Assembly (NCBI GenBank): GCA_963697455.1
Contig: CAVOOI010000032.1
Coordinates: 124,001-188,000, forward strand
Direction: 5' to 3'
DNA length: 64,000 nucleotides
Source: JAFEDN01 sp963697455
Lineage (GTDB): Bacteria; Pseudomonadota; Gammaproteobacteria; Coxiellales; Coxiellaceae
The notes beneath the pieces were generated by a model, which was not told where the DNA came from, ran no database searches, and saw only the letters and a list, made by a program, of their open reading frames with translations. Below, one piece after another: positions 27,028-35,197 of this stretch. Within the stretch, counting starts at the first letter, position 1, and every line of letters starts with the position of its first letter. Made by a program: the position numbers and the translations under genes.

Positions 27028-27255
27028 ATGAAAATAACTAAAGTTTTTAAATCCGGCAATTCTCAAGCGGTGAGACTACCTAAAGAGTTCCAGATTAGTA
27101 GTGATGAGGTAGAAATCTTTAGAAGAAAAGGGGATATCATTATTCGTGAAATACCCCAAACTTTGGCAAGAGCTTTTGCTTTGTTAACTGAGCTGCCCGA
27201 TGATTTTTTTGCTGACGGCAGAAAAGATTCTCATCCTCAAGATCGAGACTTTTAA
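27028..27255 (+). CDS. vapB: VapB-type antitoxin (AbrB/SpoVT fold)
   Basis: A 75-residue antitoxin. The N-terminal half KITKVFKSGNSQAVRLPKEF is the swapped-hairpin DNA-binding fold of MazE/VapB proteins. The acidic C-terminal half (LPDDFFADGRKDSHPQDRDF) would wrap the toxin. AGAGG lies just before the ATG. It is followed after three bases by vapC, so the two form one operon under the GTATATAC operator. Confidence 0.9.
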   Translation: MKITKVFKSGNSQAVRLPKEFQISSDEVEIFRRKGDIIIREIPQTLARAFALLTELPDDFFADGRKDSHPQDRDF

Positions 27256-27258
27256 TAT

Positions 27259-27672
27259 ATGTCCTTACATTATTTACTAGATACCAATATTTGCATTTAT
27301 ATAGCGAAGCAAAAACCGGCTAATGTCTTGAGTAAGTTTGAGCAAGTGGCTGTTGGCGAAATTGGAATGTCGATTATTACCTACGGTGAATTGCTATACG
27401 GAGCAAAGAAAAGTCATCATCCCAAGAAAGCGCTCGAAGTCCTAGAAGATTTAGCTGGCTTGATTCCTCCCTTGCCGATGCCTATTCAGGCTGCGAAATA
27501 TTATGGGGATATTCGCAGCGAGCTAGAGAAGAAAGGTAAAACGATTGGCAATAATGATCTTTGGATTGCTGCCCATGCATTGGCTTTAGATTTAATTATT
27601 GTGACTAATAATACGAAAGAATTTTCCAGAGTAACTCACCTTAAAATAGAAAACTGGGTGGATGAATCGTAA
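27259..27672 (+). CDS. vapC: VapC-type PIN-domain ribonuclease toxin
   Basis: A 137-residue PIN-domain RNase. The conserved acidic residues are visible in YLLDTNICIYI (D8), the glutamate of TYGELLYGA and the aspartate of GNNDLWIAAHAL. Length and motifs resemble the VapC group that cleaves initiator tRNA in enterobacteria, though the target here is not known. It is intact and paired with vapB. Its end converges on the Phd remnant. Confidence 0.9.
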   Translation: MSLHYLLDTNICIYIAKQKPANVLSKFEQVAVGEIGMSIITYGELLYGAKKSHHPKKALEVLEDLAGLIPPLPMPIQAAKYYGDIRSELEKKGKTIGNNDLWIAAHALALDLIIVTNNTKEFSRVTHLKIENWVDES

Positions 27673-27708
27673 TTGTGTTTAACTTAACGTTAATCCCAAG
27701 TAAATAAC

Positions 27709-27900
27709 TCATAAATCTATATCACGAGTTAACGATTTATCGCGTTTAAATTTCATTCGGAGCTTGGTTAAAGGCGATTGCTGAATAAACTGAACAAATG
27801 ATAATTTTAGTTTAGTGATCTGTTGAGGTCCATTCATAATTGCATTTTGAATAAGCTGGCTGAGCTGAGCCTTAGCGGATTGTAATTGCCATGATTTCAT
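27709..27900 (-). pseudogene. Phd/YefM antitoxin remnant with an internal deletion
   Basis: The first 27 residues (MKSWQLQSAKAQLSQLI) match the DNA-binding start of Phd antitoxins and the last residues (FIQQSPL, KRDKSLTRDIDL) match the C-terminus of a Phd subgroup. The central segment that normally carries the HGKPVAVVLS-like strand and the dimer helix is missing, an in-frame loss of about 20 residues. No toxin gene follows on this strand. It is probably a decayed orphan. Confidence 0.65.
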
Positions 27901-27917
27901 TAAAACCTCTTAGACTT

Positions 27918-28409
27918 CTACGAATTATCTTCCGGCTCAATACCTGCTAATAGATTTTTGACCTCGTTAAAAGCAGCATTGATTCTTTTGATTGATTTAG
28001 GGGCGACGAAAATAGTGTCGTCGCCGGCTAAAGTAGCCAAAATTTCTGATTCTGAATTTTGATAATCCAACATCCTGGCGATTAAAGAAGCCGAGCCGGG
28101 ACTGGTTTGAATAACCACTAAATTTTCATTAGCCACTATTTTTAAAATCAGATGGGTCAACGGCGCTTGGGTGAGTGGAGGAGCTAATTCTTTTGGCAGC
28201 CGGTAACCGGTCTGCCCTTGTGAATTTTTAACTTTAATGGCCGCTAATTTTTGCAGCAATCGGGAAATTTTGCTTTGATTAATTGCAAACCCTTGCGCCG
28301 CCAGTTCTTCACAGATTTCTTGCTGGGTCGCGGCATTGCCTCTGCGCAAAATCTCACTTACCGCTGCTAGTAAAGCGTTCGCGCCATAATCATGAGTGGT
28401 TTGTGCCAT
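27918..28409 (-). CDS. argR: Arginine repressor ArgR
   Basis: A 163-residue regulator that hexamerises on binding L-arginine. The N-terminal winged helix (about 8-75: AATQQEICEELAAQGFAINQSKISRLLQKLAA) and the C-terminal arginine-binding core (SESEILATLAGDDTIFVAP) are both clear. It is divergent from artPJQM, and a palindrome in the shared gap overlaps the artP -10 box, so it probably represses arginine import when arginine is plentiful and may regulate itself. Confidence 0.95.
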   Translation of the reverse strand: MAQTTHDYGANALLAAVSEILRRGNAATQQEICEELAAQGFAINQSKISRLLQKLAAIKVKNSQGQTGYRLPKELAPPLTQAPLTHLILKIVANENLVVIQTSPGSASLIARMLDYQNSESEILATLAGDDTIFVAPKSIKRINAAFNEVKNLLAGIEPEDNS

Positions 28410-28452
28410 ATCCTATCTTAACTCGGGTCACCTCAATATGCAAAACCAGGTA

Positions 28453-28499
28453 TTGACATTTAGTTAAATTCGCATTATTATGCATATATATTGCATAAT
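28453..28499 (+). promoter_or_regulatory. artP promoter overlapped by an ArgR-box-like palindrome
   Basis: TTGACA at 28453-28458 and TATTAT at 28476-28481, 17 bases apart, form a strong promoter. The inverted repeat ATTATGCA/TGCATAAT at 28477-28499 with a TATATAT centre overlaps the -10 and the transcription start. Its form is close to ARG boxes (TGAAT, four A/T, ATTCA) with a C/G change in each half. A further AATTATTGAATATT follows at 28497-28510. Confidence 0.75.
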
Positions 28500-28523
28500 T
28501 ATTGAATATTACTCAGGGTGAAT

Positions 28524-29288
28524 ATGGCTAAAATTTCAGTCAAACATTTACAGAAGCGTTACGGAAGTCATGCCGTTTTGGATGACGTTTCGTTTGTGGC
28601 CCAGTCCGGAGAAATTGTGGCTTTGCTGGGAGGCAGCGGCGCGGGCAAAAGCACTCTGTTGAGATGTTTAAATCTATTAGAAAAACCCAGCGGCGGCGTC
28701 ATTGAAATTGGCGCGGTCCAACTGAATTTTTCTGATCCACATTGGAAAATGAATGAAGAACAGCAACGAGCTTTGCGCGCTAAAGTGGGCATGGTTTTCC
28801 AGCAATTTAATTTATGGCCGCATCGCACTGTATTGGGAAATCTAATTGAAGCTCCCATGCAAGTTCTTAAAAAAACCAAGGAAGCAGCGATTCAAGAAGC
28901 CCAAGCTTTGTTAGCGCAAGTGGGTTTAACCCATAAGCAAGATAGTTATCCCAGTCAATTGTCTGGAGGGCAACAGCAACGCGTGGCGATTGCGCGCGCC
29001 TTAATGATGCACCCTGCAGTCATGTTATTTGACGAACCTACTTCAGCGTTAGACCCGAAAACGGTGATGGAGCTGCTGACTTTAATTAAGTCGCTGGCGG
29101 CAAAAGGGATGACCATGATTATTGCGACTCACGAAATGAGCTTCGCGCGCCGCGCTGCTCATCAAATAATTTTTTTAGATCAAGGCCGAATCGTAGAGCA
29201 AGGGACTGCTACGGAGTTGTTTTCACGTCCACAAACCACTGCGTTTGCGCAGTTTATAGAGGGTATTCACCATGAAAATATTCAATAA
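28524..29288 (+). CDS. artP: Arginine ABC transporter ATP-binding protein
   Basis: The ATPase of a polar amino acid importer, about 254 residues. Walker A is GGSGAGKST, the Q-loop is in FQQFNLWPH, the signature is LSGGQQQR, Walker B is VMLFDEPTSALDP and the switch histidine is in IIATHEM. The ATG at 28524 is taken over the GTG at 28518 because the AGGGTG around the latter can serve as ribosome binding site. It overlaps artJ by 17 bases. The arginine assignment comes from argR and the ArgR-like operator; without them it would be a generic HisP/GlnQ-type protein. Confidence 0.9.
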   Translation: MAKISVKHLQKRYGSHAVLDDVSFVAQSGEIVALLGGSGAGKSTLLRCLNLLEKPSGGVIEIGAVQLNFSDPHWKMNEEQQRALRAKVGMVFQQFNLWPHRTVLGNLIEAPMQVLKKTKEAAIQEAQALLAQVGLTHKQDSYPSQLSGGQQQRVAIARALMMHPAVMLFDEPTSALDPKTVMELLTLIKSLAAKGMTMIIATHEMSFARRAAHQIIFLDQGRIVEQGTATELFSRPQTTAFAQFIEGIHHENIQ

Positions 29289-30039
29289 GTTAATTGGTTT
29301 TTTAATCGCTTGCAGTTTTAGCGGTTTGGCATTGGCGGCGGATGCCAATCAAATTACGTTGGCCACCGAGGCCACATACCCGCCTTTTGAATCTATTAAT
29401 AGCCAAGGGCAAATGGTGGGATTTGATGTTGATATCCTCACGGCAATTTGCGCACACGCTAATCTGACTTGTAAGTTTGTCAATCAACCATGGGATAGTT
29501 TAATTCCAGGTCTTGAGTTGGGTAAATTTAATGTGATTTTTGGAGCGATGAATATTACCGAAGAACGGAAAAAACAAGTTGATTTTACCAAACCTTACTA
29601 TACCACCACCGGGACATTTGTTACCGCTAAAACCGCGCAATTGTCGCTCGATCCAAAATTATTGAAAGGTAGAACGATTGGGGTACAAGGCTCGACAACT
29701 TACGATGATTATTTACGGGCGGTTTATGGTAAATCAATTAAAATCAATCGCTATGGTAGCATCCAGGATGCGTTTTTAGATTTACAATCGGGAAGGGTTG
29801 ATGCGGTGTTTGGAGATACACCTATTATGTTAACTTGGATCAACACTCCGGCTAATAAGGCTGCGTATACTACTCTGGGGCCGATTAAAGACGCTAAATT
29901 CTTTAATCAAGGTTACGGTTTTGCAGTGAAAAAAGGCAACACTGCATTATTACAACAATTGAACACCGGACTCGACGCCATCAAAACCGAAGGCGCTTAT
30001 CAAAAAATAACTCAGAAATATTTTGGAAACAATGAGTGA
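29272..30039 (+). CDS. artJ: Arginine/polar amino acid ABC transporter periplasmic binding protein
   Basis: A 255-residue protein with a signal peptide ending in LALAA near residue 21 and a family-3 solute-binding fold: ATEATYPPFESINSQGQMVGFDVDI, FNVIFGAMNITEERKKQVDFTKPYY and GRTIGVQGSTTYDDYL. It captures the amino acid in the periplasm and delivers it to ArtQM. Substrate specificity is inferred from the ArgR context. It starts inside the end of artP and overlaps artQ by four bases, so translation is coupled across the operon. Confidence 0.9.
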   Translation: MKIFNKLIGFLIACSFSGLALAADANQITLATEATYPPFESINSQGQMVGFDVDILTAICAHANLTCKFVNQPWDSLIPGLELGKFNVIFGAMNITEERKKQVDFTKPYYTTTGTFVTAKTAQLSLDPKLLKGRTIGVQGSTTYDDYLRAVYGKSIKINRYGSIQDAFLDLQSGRVDAVFGDTPIMLTWINTPANKAAYTTLGPIKDAKFFNQGYGFAVKKGNTALLQQLNTGLDAIKTEGAYQKITQKYFGNNE

Positions 30040-30719
30040 ATTGGTTTGAGGGCTATGGCTCCCAACTGATCCAGGGAACCTGGATGACGATTGCGGTTGC
30101 GCTGAGTGCATTGGCGATCGGGTTGATTTTGGCTTTGTTGGGAGCGCTTGGTGAACTCAGCCGTAACCGTTTTATCAGCCGCGCCACTTTGGCCTGCACG
30201 GGACTCATTCGCGGGGTTCCGGAATTATTAGTACTCTTCGGCATTTATTTCGGGGGTAGTGCGTTTATCAGTTTAATTACCGGCAAGGATTTACAAATCA
30301 ATGCTTTTATTGCCGGGGCTTTTGCATTGGGCCTTATTTTTGCCGCATACGGAGCTCAAACTTTCAGAGGCGCCTTTTTAGCTATTCCCTCCGGACAGCG
30401 TGAATCCGCGCAAGCCCTTAGTTTATCCGCAAGCCGCACTTTTAGTCATATTTTGTTACCACAAGCTTGGCGATTTGCATTACCGGGATTGGGTAATCTT
30501 TGGCTGGTATTGTTAAAAGACAGCGCGCTGGTTTCATTATTAGGATTATCCGATCTTATGAACAAAGCGCAAATGGCGTCTAGTAACACGCATCAACCCT
30601 TTAAATTCTATATGACCGCAGCGGTGATTTTTTTAATCTTAACCACGTTGTCGCAAATTTCATTTAGAAAATTAACTATTTCGCAATGCAATGAGGGAAT
30701 TCCAAGGGAGAGAGAATGA
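30036..30719 (+). CDS. artQ: Arginine ABC transporter permease
   Basis: A 227-residue inner-membrane permease of the HisM/ArtQ type with about five transmembrane segments. The conserved cytoplasmic loop lies in ALSLSASRTFSHILLPQAWRFALPGL (EAA-type loop) and RGVPELLVLFGIYF is typical. The start is GTG at 30036, forming a GTGA overlap with the artJ stop. It pairs with ArtM. Confidence 0.88.
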   Translation: MNWFEGYGSQLIQGTWMTIAVALSALAIGLILALLGALGELSRNRFISRATLACTGLIRGVPELLVLFGIYFGGSAFISLITGKDLQINAFIAGAFALGLIFAAYGAQTFRGAFLAIPSGQRESAQALSLSASRTFSHILLPQAWRFALPGLGNLWLVLLKDSALVSLLGLSDLMNKAQMASSNTHQPFKFYMTAAVIFLILTTLSQISFRKLTISQCNEGIPRERE

Positions 30720-31402
30720 TCCAAACTATAATTCAATATTTTCCGTTTATGGTTTCCGGATTAATGATTACCATAGAACTCATGTTAGTTTCATTGGCCG
30801 TTGGATTATTCCTGGCAATTATCTTTACTATCTGCAGTGCTACCGGACGATTTTATTTAAAAGCTCCGATTGATGCTTTGGTGTTTTTTATTCGTGGCAC
30901 GCCTTTATTAGTGCAGATTTTTATTATTTATTACGGAAGTGGACAGTGGGCTTGGCTGCGCAGCACATTTCTATGGGATATTTTACGCCATCCTTTTGGA
31001 TGTGCGGCTATCGCGTTGGCGATCAACACCGCAGCCTATACTACCGCATTACTGACCGGTGCGATTCGCGCTGTACCGAAAGGTGAAATAGAGGCCTGTC
31101 AAGTGCTTGGGCTTTCTCAATGGCAAATGCTTTGGCGGGTAATCCTGCCTCGCGCCTGGCGGATGGCATTACCGGCATATTCTAATGAAGTCATTATGAT
31201 CCTGAAAAGCACCTCATTGGCCAGCACTATTACGCTATTAGATTTAATGGGCGTGATGCGGCAAATGATCGCAAGAACTTATGAAGTCCTACCATTTTTT
31301 ATTACGGCAGCCGTATTTTATTTATGCCTAAACGCGATTATAATCGGGATTTTCAAGCTACTGGAAAGAAAATACATTACCGCTCACGCGCGATTGGCCT
31401 AG
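30716..31402 (+). CDS. artM: Arginine ABC transporter permease
   Basis: A 228-residue permease, the second membrane subunit. FIRGTPLLVQIFIIYYG and the EAA-type loop EACQVLGLSQWQMLWRVILPRAWRMALP are diagnostic. It starts with an ATGA overlap at the artQ stop. A YajG-type lipoprotein gene follows 31 bases later and may be co-transcribed. Confidence 0.9.
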   Translation: MIQTIIQYFPFMVSGLMITIELMLVSLAVGLFLAIIFTICSATGRFYLKAPIDALVFFIRGTPLLVQIFIIYYGSGQWAWLRSTFLWDILRHPFGCAAIALAINTAAYTTALLTGAIRAVPKGEIEACQVLGLSQWQMLWRVILPRAWRMALPAYSNEVIMILKSTSLASTITLLDLMGVMRQMIARTYEVLPFFITAAVFYLCLNAIIIGIFKLLERKYITAHARLA

Positions 31403-31433
31403 TTTGAAATTTGTTGAAAAATGGAGATTTTAT

Positions 31434-32015
31434 ATGCAGAATTTTTGGAAAATGATTGTTTTATCAACACTTATGTTGATGCTGTCCGCATGTGCGTTTG
31501 TATCTGAGTCTGTTCCTTTAAAACCCCAGGTTAATGTTCAGCCAACATTGTCAGGGGATGGAAAAATAATTGCCTTGAATATAATTGATGCGAGACCGGA
31601 TTCTGCATTAGGTGGTCGGGTAACTGCTTATGGCCCTGCGGCCAAAATTAGTTTAGAGAATGATCTTATTTCTGTGGTTCGTCTTGAAGTCACTAAAGGT
31701 TTGGCTAAGAACGGGTTTAAAGTTGTTCCTTACACTGATAATGCCACAAGGAAATTAGTAGTACGTATCATAGCTTTACAGTATCAGCAGCGGACAGGTT
31801 TTTGGGCGGGCACTGTTATCGTAACAAGTACATTAGAGGGTTCAGCTAATAATAAAGGTCAAACTTACGAAAATACGTATCGGACTGAAGATGAGCATAC
31901 AGTTGTTTTTACACCCTCCGCAGATACTGATATTAAAAATATTAATTCAGGCTTAGCCAGCTCACTTAGTAAGTTGCTGAATGACCAAAGCTTGATGCAC
32001 TTTTTAGCAAGGTAG
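31434..32015 (+). CDS. yajG: YajG-family lipoprotein
   Basis: A 193-residue predicted lipoprotein. The lipobox LSAC follows a hydrophobic leader at about residues 5-20. After it, VPLKPQVNVQP and the strand IIALNIIDARPDSALGGR resemble YajG of enterobacteria, whose role is unknown. The ATG at 31434 is supported by GGAG seven bases upstream and by the signal sequence, and replaces an upstream TTG at 31404. It follows artM closely; the link to arginine transport is probably only positional. Confidence 0.75.
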   Translation: MQNFWKMIVLSTLMLMLSACAFVSESVPLKPQVNVQPTLSGDGKIIALNIIDARPDSALGGRVTAYGPAAKISLENDLISVVRLEVTKGLAKNGFKVVPYTDNATRKLVVRIIALQYQQRTGFWAGTVIVTSTLEGSANNKGQTYENTYRTEDEHTVVFTPSADTDIKNINSGLASSLSKLLNDQSLMHFLAR

Positions 32016-32145
32016 GGGGACTTTTATTGCGATGTGTTCTGGGATGCACACGATGATGGGTGCTAAAATTGAAAACCCATGATTATTTTATTCGGTTACA
32101 AGAAAACTAATAAGAAAGTCCTACAGCATTAATAGTACATATCTA

Positions 32146-32161
32146 TTGCATTATAATGCAA
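32146..32161. promoter_or_regulatory. Perfect 16-bp palindrome resembling an ArgR box, no gene downstream
   Basis: TTGCATTATAATGCAA reads the same on both strands and fits TGnAT, four A/T, ATnCA, the same half-site as upstream of artP. Another TTATGCATA follows at 32171-32179. It lies in the 260-base gap between the YajG-type gene and the aldo/keto reductase remnant, where no intact promoter-proximal gene is found. The rest of 32016-32275 shows nothing I can support. Confidence 0.5.
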
Positions 32162-32275
32162 AAAATATCTATTATGCATACTCCTGTTCTTAATGTGGTT
32201 AGTGCCGTTGTATTTTAGGAGATCGGGGAACTCTCGCGGGGAAACTATAATATGGCGGCACTTTTTCCATGCTAG

Positions 32276-32578
32276 TTAAAGCCCATTTGCATTTGCTGTT
32301 TTAGGCCAGCATTCTTCATAAGAGAAGTCAAATTCATCTGTAAATCCTAATCCATTAGCTTGAGTTATTCTCATTCGTTTCCCTGTCTTCGCTCTATTAT
32401 CAATTTCTTCTATATCTTCTTCCGAAAGTGTAAAGTCTCTAATATCCATATTTTGTTTCATATGATTTTCATTTTGGCTTCCAGGTAAAGGAATGCATTG
32501 GTGCTGTATAATCCATTTCAACGCAATTTGGGGTACTGTTTTACCATAGGTTCCCATTCCATCAACTGCAAATGCCAT
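32276..32578 (-). pseudogene. Aldo/keto reductase C-terminal remnant
   Basis: A 100-residue frame whose central part (YGKTVPQIALKWIIQHQCIPLPGSQNENH, then NMDIRDFTLSEEDIEEID) is the C-terminal quarter of an NADPH-dependent aldo/keto reductase, including the cofactor-binding PGS segment. The catalytic barrel with its Asp-Tyr-Lys-His tetrad is missing. AGGAG lies six bases before the ATG, so a short product might still be translated, but it cannot be a reductase. Confidence 0.75.
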
Positions 32579-32638
32579 AATTCACTCCTCAGTTTCGCTG
32601 AAAAAATTCATCCGTGAGAATTTTTGACCTGCTGAAGG

Positions 32639-34939
32639 TTATTGATCTTCTTTCTCTTTCTCAATGGATTCCGTGGGTTTCTCAGTGTGTGGCTGTTCGG
32701 TGACGGATGGTTCCTCTGGGGCGGGAGACGAGTCCGGTTTGGTAGTGATTTGCTGAAGTGAACTGGAACTCTCACTCGGAGGAGGAGAATAAACCGCCTC
32801 TTGCGTCTGCTGCTGAGGAAGAATAGTGGGTTCTTCAACTGGGAAGGGTTGAGTCATTATTTTCTCTTTAACCGGTTCGGCAGAAGGAGTTTCATGAGCG
32901 GGGACGTCATGCGCAATTTTTCCAGTAGCTGATCCGCTTTGCTGTTGTTGTCCGGAAAAAGGTTGATTACGATTGGGGTTAGAGCCTCGGCTTTGCCGGT
33001 TAGGATTACTGCGTTGGGCTTGTTGCTCCGGATTATGCGGAGCTTGACCCTGTTGGCCCTGGCCTGGTTGCCGGCGTTGACCGCTACGTGGCTGATTTTG
33101 ATCAGTTCGGGGAGCTGCTGGCTGGTCGCCGCGAGGATGAGTTCGATGGCGTTTATGTCGCGGTGGTTGTGAAGAGGCAGGTTGAGTAGTAGGGAGAGGC
33201 AGAATAGGTTTTTTCTCTTCCACAGTTGGCGAAGGAGTATAAGCAGGAGTTTCTTTTTCAGCTCCCAACACTACTTCCCATAAACGTTTGATCAAACCAC
33301 CGCTCTTTTTGCGGGGAGGTGGCGGAGCATTGGTTGTCGTATTCAAAAATTCTTTAATCGCCGGCTCAGTGGTTTTAGTAGTTACTGCGGTTCTTTTGCG
33401 CACTACTTGACTGCCTGCTTTTTGTTGTTGCTGTTTAATGACTTCATAGCTGATGGAGGTGCGGTTTTTTTCTTTCAGTTTTCTAATTTGATAATGCGGT
33501 GATTGAAAACTTGGGTTGGGGATAATCATGATATCCGCTTGAGTTTGTTGCTCAATTTGTTGAATTTGAGCGCGTTTTTCATTAATCAAGAAAGTGGCTA
33601 AATCAACCGGTAACATGATTTGTAATTGCACCTGTTCAGCTTTAGCCGCTTGCTCTTGGAGTAAGTTAACTATAGAGTTCGCCAGTGATTCCACCGTGCG
33701 GATCGAGCCTTGGCCTTCGCATCGCGGGCAGGCAATTCGGCTAGAGCGGCGTAAGGAAGAGCCTAGCCGTTGCCGGGACATCTCTAATAAACCAAACCTG
33801 GAAATGCGGCCGATTTGAATTCGCGCACGATCTTGTCGCAACGCATTGCGGAGACAGTTTTCAACTTCACGTTGATGAGAAGTTTGCAACATGTCGATAA
33901 AATCGATAACGATTAAACCACCGATATCGCGAATGCGTAATTGGCGGGCAATTTCTTGAGCCGCTTCAATATTAATATTAAAGGCAGTTTCTTCGATGTT
34001 GCTGCCTTTAGTCGCACGCGACGAGTTAATATCAATAGCCACTAATGCTTCGGAATGATCAATGACTAGAGATCCGCCGGAAGATAATTGCACGTCGCGT
34101 TGATAAGCGCTTTCAATCTGCTCTTCAATATGGAAACGGCTGAATAATGGTAAGAAACCTGTATACAACTGTAAACGTTCAGCGAAATCTGGACGCACCT
34201 GATTAACATAATGACGAGCTCGTTCGTAAGCAATAGGTTCATCGATAATGACTTCTTGCATATCTTGGCGCAGGTAATCACGGATTGCGCGAATAATCAC
34301 GTCACTTTCTTGATGGATTAAATACGGTCCGGGACGAGCAATAGCGGCTTGTTTAACCGCTTCCCAATAGCGCAGCAGTACATTTAAATCCCATTCTAAT
34401 TCTTCTTTTGAGCGTCCAACGCCAGCCGTGCGGATAATAAGACCCATGCCATCCGGAATTTGTAGTTGGGTGAATGCTTCTTTGAGATGTTCGCGGTCGT
34501 CGGTTTCAACTCGTCGCGAAATACCGCCAGCCCGAGGATTATTAGGCATCAGTACTAAATAAGAACCCGCCAAACTGATAAAAGTGGTTAAAGCAGCGCC
34601 TTTGTTGCCGCGTTCTTCCTTTTCGACTTGGACCACTAATTCTTGACCTAATCTGAGTACGGAACGGATATCGATATTTTCATCGTTGGGATCAGTTTCG
34701 GTTAAAAAGTATTCTCGGGAAATTTCTTTCAGAGGCAGGAAGCCATGGCGTTCTTCGCCGTAATCCACGAAAACGGCGCCTAGACTCGGCTCTATACTAC
34801 TAATTCGCCCTTTATAAATGTTTGCTTTTTTTTGTTGAGAATCAGGACGTTCAATGTCTAAATCAATCAATTGCAAACCATAAACCACAGCAACACGCAA
34901 CGCATCTGAGTGCGTTGCGTTGATCAGCATTCTTTTCAT
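32639..34939 (-). CDS. rne: Ribonuclease E
   Basis: A 766-residue endoribonuclease central to mRNA decay and rRNA processing. The catalytic half spans about 1-500: MKRMLINATHSDALRVAVV, the S1 domain KGRISSIEPSLGAVFVDYG, DIGGLIVIDFIDM with the catalytic aspartates, and the zinc-link CPRCEGQGSIRT. The C-terminal third is disordered and rich in Pro, Gln, Arg and Glu; it includes a likely membrane-binding amphipathic helix, GGLIKRLWEVVLG, and an arginine-rich RNA-binding stretch with RHKRHRTHPRGDQ and RNP-like repeats. This is shorter than E. coli RNase E. It is divergent from rluC, as in many gammaproteobacteria; the 258-base gap probably holds its 5' leader. Confidence 0.95.
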   Translation of the reverse strand: MKRMLINATHSDALRVAVVYGLQLIDLDIERPDSQQKKANIYKGRISSIEPSLGAVFVDYGEERHGFLPLKEISREYFLTETDPNDENIDIRSVLRLGQELVVQVEKEERGNKGAALTTFISLAGSYLVLMPNNPRAGGISRRVETDDREHLKEAFTQLQIPDGMGLIIRTAGVGRSKEELEWDLNVLLRYWEAVKQAAIARPGPYLIHQESDVIIRAIRDYLRQDMQEVIIDEPIAYERARHYVNQVRPDFAERLQLYTGFLPLFSRFHIEEQIESAYQRDVQLSSGGSLVIDHSEALVAIDINSSRATKGSNIEETAFNINIEAAQEIARQLRIRDIGGLIVIDFIDMLQTSHQREVENCLRNALRQDRARIQIGRISRFGLLEMSRQRLGSSLRRSSRIACPRCEGQGSIRTVESLANSIVNLLQEQAAKAEQVQLQIMLPVDLATFLINEKRAQIQQIEQQTQADIMIIPNPSFQSPHYQIRKLKEKNRTSISYEVIKQQQQKAGSQVVRKRTAVTTKTTEPAIKEFLNTTTNAPPPPRKKSGGLIKRLWEVVLGAEKETPAYTPSPTVEEKKPILPLPTTQPASSQPPRHKRHRTHPRGDQPAAPRTDQNQPRSGQRRQPGQGQQGQAPHNPEQQAQRSNPNRQSRGSNPNRNQPFSGQQQQSGSATGKIAHDVPAHETPSAEPVKEKIMTQPFPVEEPTILPQQQTQEAVYSPPPSESSSSLQQITTKPDSSPAPEEPSVTEQPHTEKPTESIEKEKEDQ

Positions 34940-35197
34940 TTTGTCAAACCTTCTAATCAGCGCTAATGCCTATATTTATATTGGTGATAGGCTAATTAAA
35001 GCGCTTAGTTATTCCTGCCAGTTTCCGGCGTAGTGCGGAACTGGATCCAAATTTGTTCAGTAATAAATACTTGGTAGGCTATTGCCGTCCTAAGATCATA
35101 GATCAATATGCGGACTTTTGTTATTATGCAATTTTGCCAGGAATTAACTATACCAGGTTTAAATCTTTTAGGCAAATGTGAAATAAGGCAGTCGACA

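Noticed and set aside
32608..32838. Minus-strand 76-codon frame inside rne
   Set aside because: It is a shifted reading of the proline/glutamate-rich RNase E tail.
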